Positions 24,524 to 34,026 are shown, numbered from the stretch's first letter. The stretch: 37,077 nucleotides of DNA from an uncultured Bacteroidales bacterium (GCA_905233745.1 CAJODA010000017.1:1-37077); one strand, 5' to 3'. Notes: generated from the letters alone by a model not told the origin. Program-made: numbers and translations.

Positions 24524-26362
24524 TCAGCACTGAGTTCCTCCGCTCTGAGCGCTATAGAAGCGGTAGTACTCGCCTTGGGAAGCCATCAGTGCCTCGTGGG
24601 TGCCACGTTCGACAATACTTCCTTCCTTGAGGAAGACAATTTCATCCGCAAAGCGTATCGTGCTGAGTCTGTGTGCAATGATAATGGCGGTTTTGGTTTT
24701 CACATAGGGCATGAGAGCCTCCTGGAACAGAAATTCCGACTCTGTGTCGAGAGCCGAGGTGGCCTCATCGAGGATCAGAACTTCGGGATTCCGCAGGATG
24801 GCACGGGCAATGCTCAATCGCTGGCGCTGGCCTCCGGACAAGCGCATGCCGCGGTCCCCGATAACCGTCTGATACCCGTCCTCCATCTCCATAATGAACG
24901 GGTGGGCTTGGGCCACTTTGGCCGCCTCTATAACCTGATCCTCCGTAACTCCTTCAAGGCCAAAAGCTATATTGTTATAAACAGTGTCATGAAAGAGAAT
25001 CACATCCTGATTGACAATGCCGAAAAGTGCACGCAGGTCACTGATTCTGTATTGGTTGACAGGAATATCATCAATCAGCAAATCACCCTTGGTGACATCA
25101 TAAAAGCGCGGGAGCAGGTCCACCAAGGTGGACTTTCCGCTGCCGGACGGGCCGACAATTGCGATAGTCTGCCCGCTTTTGATCGTCAGGTTGATGTTTC
25201 GCAAGGTCTGGTTCCCGCCTTGGGATTGACCTTCGGCATAATCAAACGACACGTCTTTATACTCTATTCTATCTTTCAGTTTGTCAATAGAGACGGGATT
25301 ATCCTGTTCAACAATTTTCTCATCGGCATCGATAATCTCATAAACACGTGCAGCGGCAGTCATGCCTTTTTGCAGGGTATAATAGGTGGTTACCAGCGCT
25401 TTTGCAGGCGGGATGATACGGGCAAACACCACAAAATAGAGCATGAACATCGTCCCTTTCATGGTAGCCGCAGAGGGGAGCCACACCAGTGCCGTAAGGG
25501 AAATAAGCAATAGCGCCAGAATACAGAGGAACTCCACCAGCGGCGCACCCAGCTCATTGATTCGGAACACTCGCTTGTTGAGCCGGAAGAATTGGAAATT
25601 CTCATGCTTGAACTTTTCGAATGCGTGTTCCTCCGCATTATAGCCCTTAATAACACGAAGTCCGCCGACTGCCTCCTCAAACAGGGAGCTCATTCGGCCG
25701 AGCAATTGTTGCGAGCGCAGTGAATATTTCTTAATTCCCTTGCCGATAGCCGCCAGCACATAGCCCAACACGGGAAGTACAACCAGCGTGATGAGGGTGA
25801 GCTGAACATTGATGGCAAAAAGGGTGATCAGGAAAATGACGAGAAGAAAAGGATCCCTGCAAAGAGACTGCAGGGAGGAGAAGACCGACCATTCCACCTC
25901 TTGCACATCGGCACCCATACGGCTAATGATATCCCCTTTACGCTGCTCAGAGTAAAATGAGAGCGGAAGGATGAGGATGCGCTCATAAAGGTCACGGCGC
26001 AAATCGTGGAGGATGCCCGACCGAATAGGGGCCAACCAGAACATACCCATATATCGGCACAAGTTGGAAAGAAAAGAGAGCACGATCATCACACCGGCAA
26101 TGTAGAATAACGCCGATATCTTCCCGTATTTCAAGATGACAACTCCCATATAATAATAAAAGGTATCGATAATGAACCTCGAAGTGAGTGAAAACTCCGG
26201 ACGGACGGTCACCGGCTGCACCTGCTCAAACAGCACAGACAGGAACGGGACAATCATAGAGAGGGTGAAAATCGAGAAAATGGCGTACATAAGATGCGCC
26301 AACACAACTAGAACGATGTTCGCTTTATAGTTCAGCAGATAGCGCAGCAGACGTTTCAACAT
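24524..26362 (-). CDS. ABC exporter, fused permease-ATPase (MsbA-like)
   Basis: This 612-residue half-transporter has six transmembrane helices in about 1-330 and an ATPase domain from about 370. Walker A (GPSGSGKST) is at about residue 404, the signature is LSGGQRQR and Walker B is VLILDEAT, followed by the switch histidine in IIAHRLST. It resembles lipid A/phospholipid flippases of the MsbA family and related multidrug exporters; the cargo cannot be assigned. The start at 26362 (MLKRLLRYL) is preferred over 26473, whose extra residues would be translated from the promoter region. It is divergent from ftsX and shares a 68-bp intergenic region with it. Confidence 0.93.
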   Translation of the reverse strand: MLKRLLRYLLNYKANIVLVVLAHLMYAIFSIFTLSMIVPFLSVLFEQVQPVTVRPEFSLTSRFIIDTFYYYMGVVILKYGKISALFYIAGVMIVLSFLSNLCRYMGMFWLAPIRSGILHDLRRDLYERILILPLSFYSEQRKGDIISRMGADVQEVEWSVFSSLQSLCRDPFLLVIFLITLFAINVQLTLITLVVLPVLGYVLAAIGKGIKKYSLRSQQLLGRMSSLFEEAVGGLRVIKGYNAEEHAFEKFKHENFQFFRLNKRVFRINELGAPLVEFLCILALLLISLTALVWLPSAATMKGTMFMLYFVVFARIIPPAKALVTTYYTLQKGMTAAARVYEIIDADEKIVEQDNPVSIDKLKDRIEYKDVSFDYAEGQSQGGNQTLRNINLTIKSGQTIAIVGPSGSGKSTLVDLLPRFYDVTKGDLLIDDIPVNQYRISDLRALFGIVNQDVILFHDTVYNNIAFGLEGVTEDQVIEAAKVAQAHPFIMEMEDGYQTVIGDRGMRLSGGQRQRLSIARAILRNPEVLILDEATSALDTESEFLFQEALMPYVKTKTAIIIAHRLSTIRFADEIVFLKEGSIVERGTHEALMASQGEYYRFYSAQSGGTQC

Positions 26363-26384
26363 TTCTATGACGGTTATTTGGCTG

Positions 26385-26392
26385 CAAAAATA
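26385..26392 (-). promoter_or_regulatory. -7 promoter box for the ABC exporter
   Basis: On the minus strand TATTTTTG followed by C, 22 bases before the ATG at 26362. It lies only 10 bases from the oppositely directed ftsX box. Confidence 0.6.
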
Positions 26393-26402
26393 ATATTTTT
26401 TG

Positions 26403-26410
26403 TACTTTTG
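26403..26410 (+). promoter_or_regulatory. -7 promoter box for ftsX
   Basis: TACTTTTG followed by C, 20 bases before the ftsX ATG. A TTG at 26378-26380 may serve as the -33 element (spacing 22), which would lie beyond the exporter's own -7 box. Confidence 0.6.
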
Positions 26411-26430
26411 CAGGCTTAAAAAAACCGTAC

Positions 26431-27315
26431 ATGGCAAATTATCCCGACACCCTTGACAAGATAACGAAAGCACGCTTGCGACTGTCCACCTTCGGGTCCG
26501 TTTTCAGCATCGCACTCACTATGTTTTTCATTGGAACTTTAGGCTTTTTTGCCTTCTTCTCCACACTATATCTCAAAAATCTTTCCCAAAAAATTGAGAT
26601 GGAAGTGCTGTTCTACTCCGACATCAAGGAGGCAGACATTATCGCTTTGGAGCAGTCAATCAAACTGAAGCCCTATATTGCTGCCTCCCGGGTTTCGTCA
26701 AGAGAAGAGAACACCGAGAGTGCCAAGAAGATTATCGGAAACAACTATACGGATATCATCCCAAATCCGTTGAACGCATCCATTATCATCAGTGTGGCGC
26801 CTGAATACGCCAACAGTGACTCGCTGGCAAAAATCTCCAAAGAACTGAAGCGAAACGAGATTGTACAAGATGTGGACTATCCGGACTATATCGTAAAGAC
26901 TGTCAGCAACAACTTCCAGAAGATACAGTGGATTATCCTCGGCGTATGTGCGGTGTTCATACTCATCACCATGCTGCTGATTGCCAACTGTATCCGACTC
27001 AACATTTACGCCAAACGTTTCAACATTAAGAGTATGCTATTGGTTGGCGCCACGCCAAGGTTCGTACGTAAGCCTTTCGTGGCCAAGGGTTTTGTCCAGG
27101 GTGTCTGGGGCGGTATCATCGCCATTCTCGGCCTGGCTGTCATACTCTACTTCGGGAACAAGTCCTTGCCCGAATTCATCGATTTCTCACAGATGGCATA
27201 CATCGCCATTATCCTCGGCGGCGTGCTCCTCTTCAGCATCCTGTTCACCATGCTCATCTCCTCCATATCCGTGAGAAGATACATCAGGATTAAGGATGAA
27301 AGACTCTATTTGTAA
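26431..27315 (+). CDS. ftsX: Cell division protein FtsX
   Basis: This 294-residue integral membrane protein has one N-terminal transmembrane helix (about 21-45), a periplasmic domain (about 45-165) and three C-terminal helices (about 168-190, 220-240, 258-282), the FtsX topology. With the ATPase FtsE it controls murein hydrolysis at the septum through EnvC-like activators. ftsE is not beside it here, as is usual in Bacteroidota. It starts a run with DUF3098, uppP and truB, although a 142-bp gap separates it from the next gene. Confidence 0.92.
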   Translation: MANYPDTLDKITKARLRLSTFGSVFSIALTMFFIGTLGFFAFFSTLYLKNLSQKIEMEVLFYSDIKEADIIALEQSIKLKPYIAASRVSSREENTESAKKIIGNNYTDIIPNPLNASIIISVAPEYANSDSLAKISKELKRNEIVQDVDYPDYIVKTVSNNFQKIQWIILGVCAVFILITMLLIANCIRLNIYAKRFNIKSMLLVGATPRFVRKPFVAKGFVQGVWGGIIAILGLAVILYFGNKSLPEFIDFSQMAYIAIILGGVLLFSILFTMLISSISVRRYIRIKDERLYL

Positions 27316-27457
27316 GCTTCGGACACCCCTGAAAATGTTTTTTTCAATGACGACAAACACTTACCATAACGATTATTGATGATTGTTTTACGGACGGATA
27401 ATTTTCCACCCAAAAATTCCCCTCCTCTTTTTTTAGAAATATTCAAACTTGAAAAAA

Positions 27458-27748
27458 ATGGCAAATACAAACACAAAAAACAATGATTCCAAGGGCGGAC
27501 GCGCTCCTTTATTCAGAACCACCAATTATATCCTCATGGGTGTCGGTTTGGTTTTGCTGATTATCGGATTCCTTTGCTTGCGCGGTGGCGCCGTGGAGGA
27601 CCCTGACACTTTCAACGGTGAGATTTTCAACAACACTCGTCTGGTCGTGGCGCCCATCCTCATGTTCTTGGGATTAGCCATGGAAGTGGTCGCCATCATG
27701 TGGCACCCCAGAGTGAAAAATGAAGTTAAAGACGACGTAAATGAATAA
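27458..27748 (+). CDS. DUF3098 membrane protein
   Basis: This 96-residue protein has two transmembrane helices (about 25-45 and 67-86), typical of DUF3098, with a polar N-terminus and a connecting segment PDTFNGEIFNNTRLVVAP that is characteristic. The function is unknown, but it is routinely encoded between ftsX and uppP in Bacteroidota. The TTG start three codons earlier (27449) is less likely than the ATG at 27458. It ends 3 bases before uppP. Confidence 0.88.
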   Translation: MANTNTKNNDSKGGRAPLFRTTNYILMGVGLVLLIIGFLCLRGGAVEDPDTFNGEIFNNTRLVVAPILMFLGLAMEVVAIMWHPRVKNEVKDDVNE

Positions 27749-27751
27749 TCC

Positions 27752-28576
27752 ATGGACTGGCTAGAAGCATTGATATTGGGTATTGTGCAGGGACTGACCG
27801 AGTTCCTGCCGGTCAGCAGCAGCGGACATCTCACCATCCTGTCCCATCTTTTCGGTTTGTCCGGTGAGACAAATCTGACCATGATTGTGGCCCTGCATGT
27901 AGCAACGGTACTCAGCACGCTGGTCATCCTCTGGAAAGAGGTGGTCTGGATTTTCAAAGACCTTTTCACCAAACAATCCTGGAAAAGCTATGAGGGGTTG
28001 AATGAGGGCACCCGCTATGCCATCAACATTCTCATCTCCATGATACCTGTAGGCATTGTGGGTCTGTTTTTCAAGGATAAGGTGGAAGAGATTTTCGGCT
28101 CGGGTCTGTTGATTGTGGGCATCATGCTGTTGGTTACGGCTCTGCTATTGGCATTCTCCTACTTTGCGAAGCCGCGTCAGCGGGAGCGCATCTCCGGTTG
28201 GCACGCCTTTATTATCGGTATCGGGCAGGCAGTGGCCGTTCTGCCCGGCCTGTCGCGTTCCGGCACCACGATTGCCACAGGCTTGCTGCTGGGCAACAAG
28301 AAGGAGAGTCTGGCCCAGTTTTCCTTTCTGATGGTGATTCCTCCGGTACTGGGTGAGGCGCTTCTGGATGTGATGGACATCTGCCAGCAAGGCTTCGGCG
28401 CTGCCATGAACGGCATTTCCTCCGGTGCCCTTATCGTCGGTTTTGTCTCCGCCTTTGTTACGGGCTGCCTGGCTTGTAAATGGATGATCAACATTGTGAA
28501 GAAAGGCAAGCTTATCTGGTTCGCCATTTACTGCGCCATTGTCGGCATCCTCGCCATCTGCTTCGGATTATGCTAA
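27752..28576 (+). CDS. uppP: Undecaprenyl-diphosphatase
   Basis: UppP (BacA) dephosphorylates undecaprenyl diphosphate so the lipid carrier can be reused for peptidoglycan and other glycans; it also gives bacitracin tolerance. The 274-residue length is usual. Motifs are [18 protein letters not shown] near the N-terminus and [14 protein letters not shown] in the middle, containing the catalytic Glu, His and Arg/Ser residues. It is multi-helical, in the cytoplasmic membrane. The gene overlaps truB by 7 bases. Confidence 0.96.
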   Translation: MDWLEALILGIVQGLTEFLPVSSSGHLTILSHLFGLSGETNLTMIVALHVATVLSTLVILWKEVVWIFKDLFTKQSWKSYEGLNEGTRYAINILISMIPVGIVGLFFKDKVEEIFGSGLLIVGIMLLVTALLLAFSYFAKPRQRERISGWHAFIIGIGQAVAVLPGLSRSGTTIATGLLLGNKKESLAQFSFLMVIPPVLGEALLDVMDICQQGFGAAMNGISSGALIVGFVSAFVTGCLACKWMINIVKKGKLIWFAIYCAIVGILAICFGLC

Positions 28577-29277
28577 AGAAATTCATAAACTCCGCCACCT
28601 TCGAGTTGCCTGCCTTTGAGGCAGACCCCGAAAGCGACCTGCTGTTATTTGACAAGCCCTACCGGTGCACCTCGTTCGACATTGTGGGCAAGGTTCGCCG
28701 CATAGTGCAACGACAGGCGGGCAAGAAGGTGAAAGTGGGACATGCCGGCACTCTCGACCCCCTGGCCACCGGACTGCTCATCATCTGCATCGGCAAGATG
28801 ACCAAGCAGATAGACAGCATCCAGGCTCAGGAAAAAGAGTACACCGGCACCTTCATGATGGGAAGCACCACGCCGAGTTTTGACTTGGAGCATCCTGTGG
28901 ACCACGAATATCCATACACACACATCACCCGCGAGTTGGCGGAAGAGGCCGCCCGCTCCTTTATCGGCAACATAGAGCAAGTGCCTCCCATGTTTTCAGC
29001 TGTGAAGTTCAGTGGCAAGAGGGCATACGAATTGGCCCGCGAAGGGGAGGAGGCTGCCCTGACCTCCAAAAACATCACCATCTACGATTTCGAGCTGACC
29101 CGTTTCGAACTTCCCGAAATCGATTTCAGAATACGGTGCTCCAAGGGCACCTACATACGCTCCATTGCCCGCGACTTTGGGAAAGCGCTACAAAGCGGCG
29201 CTCATCTCACAGCCCTCCGGCGCACACACATCGGAAACTACCATGTAAAGGATGCCATCAAACCCATCCTGCTATGA
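28570..29277 (+). CDS. truB: tRNA pseudouridine-55 synthase
   Basis: This 235-residue enzyme makes pseudouridine at position 55 of tRNA. The catalytic aspartate lies in [14 protein letters not shown]; the [29 protein letters not shown] and [15 protein letters not shown] motifs are also typical. The start at 28570 lies inside the uppP stop region; a longer frame from 28480 would only re-read uppP. The stop overlaps the next start as ATGA. Such tight packing suggests translational coupling from ftsX/uppP through the GH16 gene. Confidence 0.95.
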   Translation: MLKKFINSATFELPAFEADPESDLLLFDKPYRCTSFDIVGKVRRIVQRQAGKKVKVGHAGTLDPLATGLLIICIGKMTKQIDSIQAQEKEYTGTFMMGSTTPSFDLEHPVDHEYPYTHITRELAEEAARSFIGNIEQVPPMFSAVKFSGKRAYELAREGEEAALTSKNITIYDFELTRFELPEIDFRIRCSKGTYIRSIARDFGKALQSGAHLTALRRTHIGNYHVKDAIKPILL

Positions 29278-30200
29278 AAAAATCCGTCATCCCCCTTCTT
29301 TTACTGCTCCTGTGCTTTTGCTCCCACACCAAAGCACAATCCACTTACCGCCTTAAGAGTTGGGTGAAAACAAAACCCTCAGAATTGAGCGCATATAACA
29401 AGCCCATGCCTGAGGCCTGGGAACTAGTGTTCGAAGACAACTTTGACGGTTCGCGTATTGACACCGGCAAGTGGCATACCAGCACCAACGGTTGGAAACG
29501 CAACCACGCCAACAATCTCCATTACTACATGGATGAGAACATCGTCGTAAAAGAGGGTGTTGCCATGCTTGTCGCCAAGCGCGAGCCGAATGTCCGGAAA
29601 GGATGGTTCGCAGATGTGGACAACGGCAACGGAGGCTGGCGGGAACAGCTGTTTGAGTACACCTCCGCTATCATTGAAACCAAGGAGAAATACGACCATG
29701 GTTTTTTTGAAGCCCGATGCAGAATTCCGTACGGACGAGGATTCTGGCCTGCCTTCTGGCTCTTCGGTGAAGGCGGCGAAATTGATATCTTTGAGTTCAA
29801 CACCGCAAAACCCAAAAAACATTACATCACGGTTCACTCCTGGCCAGAGAATGGTCAGCATCAGCAAATCACTACAGTCTGGAGAAGCCCGGTATCCTTC
29901 TCCGAAGAGTTCCACACCTTTTCTTTGGAGTGGGACAAGTGGAAAATGGTGTTCCGTGTGGATGGCATCGTGCGCCGGGTGGATTTCCGGTACATCACCC
30001 TCGACGGGAAAGCTGTGGAAGATGCCAGCCAGTTCGACCCTGACAACATCCTGGAGAACCCTGTCTTTCCAACCAGGAAACAATGCGTCAAACTGAACCT
30101 GGCCATTCCCGACGAAAACAGCTCTTTCCAACCTATGCCAAACGCCCGCACCCCCTTCCCATCCTCCCTCGACATAGATTATATCAGGATATACAATTGA
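29274..30200 (+). CDS. Exported GH16 beta-glucanase
   Basis: This 308-residue protein has a signal peptide ([22 protein letters not shown]) and a glycoside hydrolase family 16 domain. The catalytic ExDxxE motif is present as EIDIFE (E169, D171, E174), preceded by the aromatic RIPYGRGFWPAFWLF. Family members cut beta-1,3 or beta-1,3-1,4 glucans such as laminarin, or galactans such as agar and carrageenan; the exact substrate is not certain. No sus-type transporter or T9SS tail is present. It is coupled to truB by an ATGA overlap, an unexpected place for a glucanase. Confidence 0.9.
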   Translation: MKKSVIPLLLLLLCFCSHTKAQSTYRLKSWVKTKPSELSAYNKPMPEAWELVFEDNFDGSRIDTGKWHTSTNGWKRNHANNLHYYMDENIVVKEGVAMLVAKREPNVRKGWFADVDNGNGGWREQLFEYTSAIIETKEKYDHGFFEARCRIPYGRGFWPAFWLFGEGGEIDIFEFNTAKPKKHYITVHSWPENGQHQQITTVWRSPVSFSEEFHTFSLEWDKWKMVFRVDGIVRRVDFRYITLDGKAVEDASQFDPDNILENPVFPTRKQCVKLNLAIPDENSSFQPMPNARTPFPSSLDIDYIRIYN

Positions 30201-30242
30201 ACAGGTTGAAATTCCTTTCTTAAAATCCTGCTCCCTGTCCCC

Positions 30243-30258
30243 TATTTTTGTATTTTTG
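30243..30258 (+). promoter_or_regulatory. Tandem -7 boxes before the PASTA gene
   Basis: TATTTTTG occurs twice back to back (30243-30250 and 30251-30258), the second followed by C. The ATG is 69 bases after the second. No -33 TTG is evident. Two overlapping start sites, or simply a chance duplication, are possible. Confidence 0.5.
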
Positions 30259-30326
30259 CCGACTACTTAATCATCACAATAAAATTGACTTTTTCAAGTT
30301 AACCAATAGTTAGATTCAGACTGGAT

Positions 30327-30896
30327 ATGGATATTGCAAATAAAAACAAGTTATGGTATCACCTCCTGCTTGCCGTCGGGATCTCCATCGTGATACTTTT
30401 TGTCATCTTATTGGCATTAAGATTATTCACCCGTCATGGCAAAGAGATAGAGATGCCCGACTACTTGGGGCGGAACGCCTCCGAGCTAACGCAAAGCGGC
30501 TCCCAGGAGGGCTTTGTGTTCGTTGTTGACGAAGAGGTGTACAAGGAGGGCACTGAGCCCGGCACCGTCCTTTTGCAAGATCCTGCTCCCAAGGAGAAAG
30601 TGAAAAAGGGCCGCAAAGTCTATCTGACAGTTTCTGCAAAGACCCCGCCCTATATCAAGATGCCTGCCCTTCAAGACCTCTCCATGCGTCAAGCCCAAAT
30701 CATGCTGGAAGCACAAGGACTCGTATTGGAACGTATTATCGAGAAAACAAGCCCTTACGAGAATGTCGTTCTCGATGTGCTCTACCGTGGGCATCACATT
30801 GCCGCAGGTTCCGACATCCGCATGGGTGAGAAGATCACCCTTGTGGTCGGAAAATCCATCGGAGAACTGCCTGACAGTCTGGAAACAGTTGAGTAA
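30327..30896 (+). CDS. Membrane-anchored PASTA-domain protein
   Basis: This 189-residue protein has a short cytoplasmic tail, one transmembrane helix (about 12-32) and two PASTA modules (about 40-108 and 110-182), the first with GTVLLQDPAPKEKVKKGRKVYLTVS. PASTA modules bind uncrosslinked peptidoglycan or beta-lactams when they are part of penicillin-binding proteins or kinases; here they stand alone without a kinase. It is probably a periplasmic binding protein of the cell wall. The T9SS-sorted gene follows by 15 bases. Confidence 0.88.
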   Translation: MDIANKNKLWYHLLLAVGISIVILFVILLALRLFTRHGKEIEMPDYLGRNASELTQSGSQEGFVFVVDEEVYKEGTEPGTVLLQDPAPKEKVKKGRKVYLTVSAKTPPYIKMPALQDLSMRQAQIMLEAQGLVLERIIEKTSPYENVVLDVLYRGHHIAAGSDIRMGEKITLVVGKSIGELPDSLETVE

Positions 30897-30911
30897 ACCA
30901 AAATTACAAAC

Positions 30912-33050
30912 ATGAAACCCATACGATATTTTTTATTATGTCTCTTATCGGTATGTTTTCTGTCGCCAGCAACCATGATGGCACAGGAATACCTCACGGG
31001 TGTCACCCAAAACAGCGTCCTGGCAAAAGCGTACAAGAATAACCCTCCGAAAGGGAATCGCGACATCACCGTGCGGTTGCCCTTTGTTGAAGACTTCTCC
31101 AACTATACCGGATACCCCAATAGTGGGCTCTGGCTGGATCGCAAGTGTTTTGTAAACGGAACCTTCGCCATCAATCCTCCCTCCATCGGAGTGGCCACTC
31201 TCGATATTATGGACGAAGATGGAAGCATCTATGCCCACGCGGAGCGCAACGCTTTTCCTGCCGACACCCTAACCTCTGTCTGCATTCGTTTGGACAGCAA
31301 CTTCACCCAACATCGGCCCATGCGGCTTGGCGACTCCCTCTATTTCAGTTTCTTCTACCAGCCTGGCGGCGGGTACACCGGCGCCACACCAGTGGGATGG
31401 GAACGCCTGGGCGACGCGCCGGAACGTGAAGACAAACTGATACTGGAGTTCGGCTACGCAACTGGCAACATGGTGTTCCAAGGATTCATCTATGGTGAAT
31501 ATGTCATTGGAGAAGGTGAGTACTACGTGGCCGGCGACACCATTGACAACCCTTTTATCCCAGGCACGTACTACATCTTCGAAAGCAATGCCTTTGCCGG
31601 CGAGACCATCCTCATGCCCGCCGACTCCATCTTCGGCCCCGAATATGTATGGAACGAAGTGTGGTCAACCGAAGGCTGCACCCTGGACTCCTGGCTCGCA
31701 CAAAATCCGCGTGACTATTTCAAACAGGTTCTTATCCCCATCAACGACGAACAATACCTGCGCAACAATTTCCAGTTCCGCTTCCGCAACTACGGCAGCC
31801 TTGACTTGGATGCTTGGGGCTGGAACAACATTACGGGCTGGGCCAGCAACTGCGATCAGTGGAACATCGACTACATCCAGCTGGATATCAACCGCAACGC
31901 ACAGGATTTCTATCCCAGTGACGTAGCCTTTGTAAGCCCTACCACCTCTGCCCTGACCCTTTATCAGTCGATGCCGTGGCACCAGTACCGCACTTCCGAC
32001 ATGGCAGCAAGTTTCCATAACCAACTCGTCAACCTGTCTGACCAGGTGCGCAATGTAGGCTATGACTACACCGTTGTCAATCAGCAGGGCGGCACCGTCT
32101 ACCACTCCACTCCTAACTTCATGAACGCTTCCCCTTATTACACGGACGGTCTGCACACCTACGGCCCGCATGCAAATCCAGCCATCGAGTTCGCCTACAC
32201 ATACGACGGGGCTGACAGCGCAGCCTTCACCATCACCCATGTCTTCAAGATGGAAGGTGCAAGTGACGAGAACAAGTATAACGACACCTGCCGTTTCGAG
32301 CAGAAGTTCTACAACTATTACGCATACGATGACGGGAGCGCCGAAGCGGGCTACACCTTGTACTCCTCCATGAGCAACCCGCAATCCTACCTGGCGGTGC
32401 AGTTCACATTGGCACAGCCCGACACGCTGCGTTGCGTGCGCATGTGGTTCAACCATGTGCTCGATGATGAGAATATTGACTATTTCACCCTTATGGTCTG
32501 GGATGACGACAACGGACTGCCCGGCAATGTGCTATACTCCATGCCCATGCAACTCCCTTACCACCCCTCCGACTACTTCAACTTCGCCAACTACTACCTT
32601 GAAGACCCCCTGCCCATAGAGGGCACCTTCTACGTGGGCTTCTATCAGAATCACAACACCCAGCTCAATCTTGGTTTCGACCAGAACAATGACGCTCGCG
32701 GTCATTTCTTCTACAAAGTCTCCAACGAGTGGGCCGAATCCTTCTACAAGGGAGCCCCGATGATACGCCCCGTGGTAGGCAAATACTTCGACCCCACCGG
32801 TGTAACAACCCAGAAAAAAACAACCGTCAGAATCTATCCCAATCCAACTTCCGGAACTGTTTTCATCTCTGATAATGAATATTTACAAGACGCTGAATAT
32901 CAAATCTTAGACATCTGCGGACGTACCCTGGAGACTGGCCGGATCGACCAACGAAGCATCGACCTTGGCAAACAGAAACCCGGTGTCTATTTCATTCGGA
33001 TTTACCAAGACAACCACCTGATCTCAACTGAAAAAATAATAAAGCATTAG
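30912..33050 (+). CDS. T9SS type A sorting domain-containing secreted protein
   Basis: This 712-residue protein has a signal peptide (MKPIRYFLLCLLSVCFLSPATMMAQ) and a C-terminal type A sorting domain (about 635-712) with the hallmarks RIYPNPTSG, ILDICGRTLETG and GVYFIRIYQDNHLISTEKIIKH. Type IX secretion machinery would carry it through the outer membrane and attach it to the surface. The middle is rich in Tyr, Asp and Trp and probably beta-stranded, like many surface adhesin-type proteins; no catalytic domain was recognised. Machinery genes are not in the window. Confidence 0.9.
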   Translation: MKPIRYFLLCLLSVCFLSPATMMAQEYLTGVTQNSVLAKAYKNNPPKGNRDITVRLPFVEDFSNYTGYPNSGLWLDRKCFVNGTFAINPPSIGVATLDIMDEDGSIYAHAERNAFPADTLTSVCIRLDSNFTQHRPMRLGDSLYFSFFYQPGGGYTGATPVGWERLGDAPEREDKLILEFGYATGNMVFQGFIYGEYVIGEGEYYVAGDTIDNPFIPGTYYIFESNAFAGETILMPADSIFGPEYVWNEVWSTEGCTLDSWLAQNPRDYFKQVLIPINDEQYLRNNFQFRFRNYGSLDLDAWGWNNITGWASNCDQWNIDYIQLDINRNAQDFYPSDVAFVSPTTSALTLYQSMPWHQYRTSDMAASFHNQLVNLSDQVRNVGYDYTVVNQQGGTVYHSTPNFMNASPYYTDGLHTYGPHANPAIEFAYTYDGADSAAFTITHVFKMEGASDENKYNDTCRFEQKFYNYYAYDDGSAEAGYTLYSSMSNPQSYLAVQFTLAQPDTLRCVRMWFNHVLDDENIDYFTLMVWDDDNGLPGNVLYSMPMQLPYHPSDYFNFANYYLEDPLPIEGTFYVGFYQNHNTQLNLGFDQNNDARGHFFYKVSNEWAESFYKGAPMIRPVVGKYFDPTGVTTQKKTTVRIYPNPTSGTVFISDNEYLQDAEYQILDICGRTLETGRIDQRSIDLGKQKPGVYFIRIYQDNHLISTEKIIKH

Positions 33051-33051
33051 T

Positions 33052-33888
33052 ATGAATCTCAAACTTACAAGACCTCTTGTTTTCTTTGATCTGGAGACTA
33101 CCGGACTCAATGTAGGCAAAGACAAAATCGTTGAAATCTCGCTTATAAAAGTCATGCCAGACGGCAGCGAAGAACATCGTACGGAACTCGTCAACCCCAA
33201 GATACATATTCCGGAGGAGTGTTCAGCCATCCACGGCATCAGCGACAATGACGTGAAGGACAAACCCTCGTTTGACGAGCTGGCCGACGACCTGCTGCAG
33301 TTTATAGGCGATGCGGATTTGGCGGGTTTCAACTCCAACAAATTCGATGTGCCGTTACTGGTGGAGGAGTTTCTGAGATGTGGCAGGCGTTTTGACTTAC
33401 GCAATCGCTATCTGATTGACGTTCAAAATATTTTCCACAAAATGGAGCCGCGGAATCTTTCAGCGGCCTATAAGTTCTACTGCCATGCCAATTTGGAGGA
33501 TGCGCACCAGGCCAGTGCCGACACACAAGCCACATACGAGGTGTTCAAGGCGCAGTTGGAGAAGTACAAGGATGTGGAATACACCGACCCTCGCACCAAA
33601 GCCGTGAGCATCCCCATAAATGGGGACATCAAGGCTCTCAGCGCCTTCACCAAGGAGCATAACACCGTGGATCTGGCGGGGCACATTGTGTTGGACAAAA
33701 ACCAAAACGCTGTCTTCAATTTCGGCAAGCACAAAGGCGTGCCCGTTTCCGCTGTATTTGCCAAAGAACCAGCTTATTATGATTGGATGATGAAAGCTGA
33801 TTTTCCACTCTACACGAAGGAAATCATCACCCAGATTTTCAAAGAAGTCCAACTGGAAAAGAAGTTCTCCCCACCCTCACTTTTTTAG
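33052..33888 (+). CDS. DnaQ-like 3'-5' exonuclease
   Basis: This 278-residue protein has the DEDDh exonuclease fold. Exo I is FFDLETTG (D13, E15), Exo II is about DLAGFNSNKFDVPLL, and Exo III is AHQASADTQAT with the DEDDh histidine. The C-terminal part ends in HKGVPVSAVFAKEPAYYDWMM, a small accessory module common in these proteins. Exonucleases of this type act in DNA proofreading or repair; it is not the dedicated polymerase III epsilon subunit with certainty. It starts one base after the stop of the T9SS gene, and transcription probably ends at the terminator downstream. Confidence 0.9.
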   Translation: MNLKLTRPLVFFDLETTGLNVGKDKIVEISLIKVMPDGSEEHRTELVNPKIHIPEECSAIHGISDNDVKDKPSFDELADDLLQFIGDADLAGFNSNKFDVPLLVEEFLRCGRRFDLRNRYLIDVQNIFHKMEPRNLSAAYKFYCHANLEDAHQASADTQATYEVFKAQLEKYKDVEYTDPRTKAVSIPINGDIKALSAFTKEHNTVDLAGHIVLDKNQNAVFNFGKHKGVPVSAVFAKEPAYYDWMMKADFPLYTKEIITQIFKEVQLEKKFSPPSLF

Positions 33889-33922
33889 GGGATACAAGGG
33901 TGTTTTGTATTAGAATTATTAT

Positions 33923-33930
33923 TACATTTG
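33923..33930 (+). promoter_or_regulatory. Possible -7 box of the hydrogenase operon
   Basis: TACATTTG followed by C fits TAnnTTTG and lies immediately before the terminator hairpin, 96 bases before hndB. If used, transcription would start inside the hairpin's first arm (around 33934), so the operon's own RNA would not form the terminator. The -33 element is unclear. Confidence 0.35.
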
Positions 33931-33960
33931 CCACCGCTTTAAAAGCGGTGGTTTTTTTTT
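33931..33960 (+). terminator. Rho-independent terminator after the exonuclease gene
   Basis: CCACCGCTTT at 33931-33940 pairs perfectly with AAAGCGGTGG at 33942-33951 (10 bp, short A/T-rich turn) and is followed by nine T's. It ends the PASTA/T9SS/exonuclease unit and separates it from the hydrogenase operon. Confidence 0.85.
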
Positions 33961-34026
33961 ATGCCATTTCTTCAAATAATAAATATAAAAAAATATAATT
34001 CAACAACTTAACTAAAACAACAGTTT

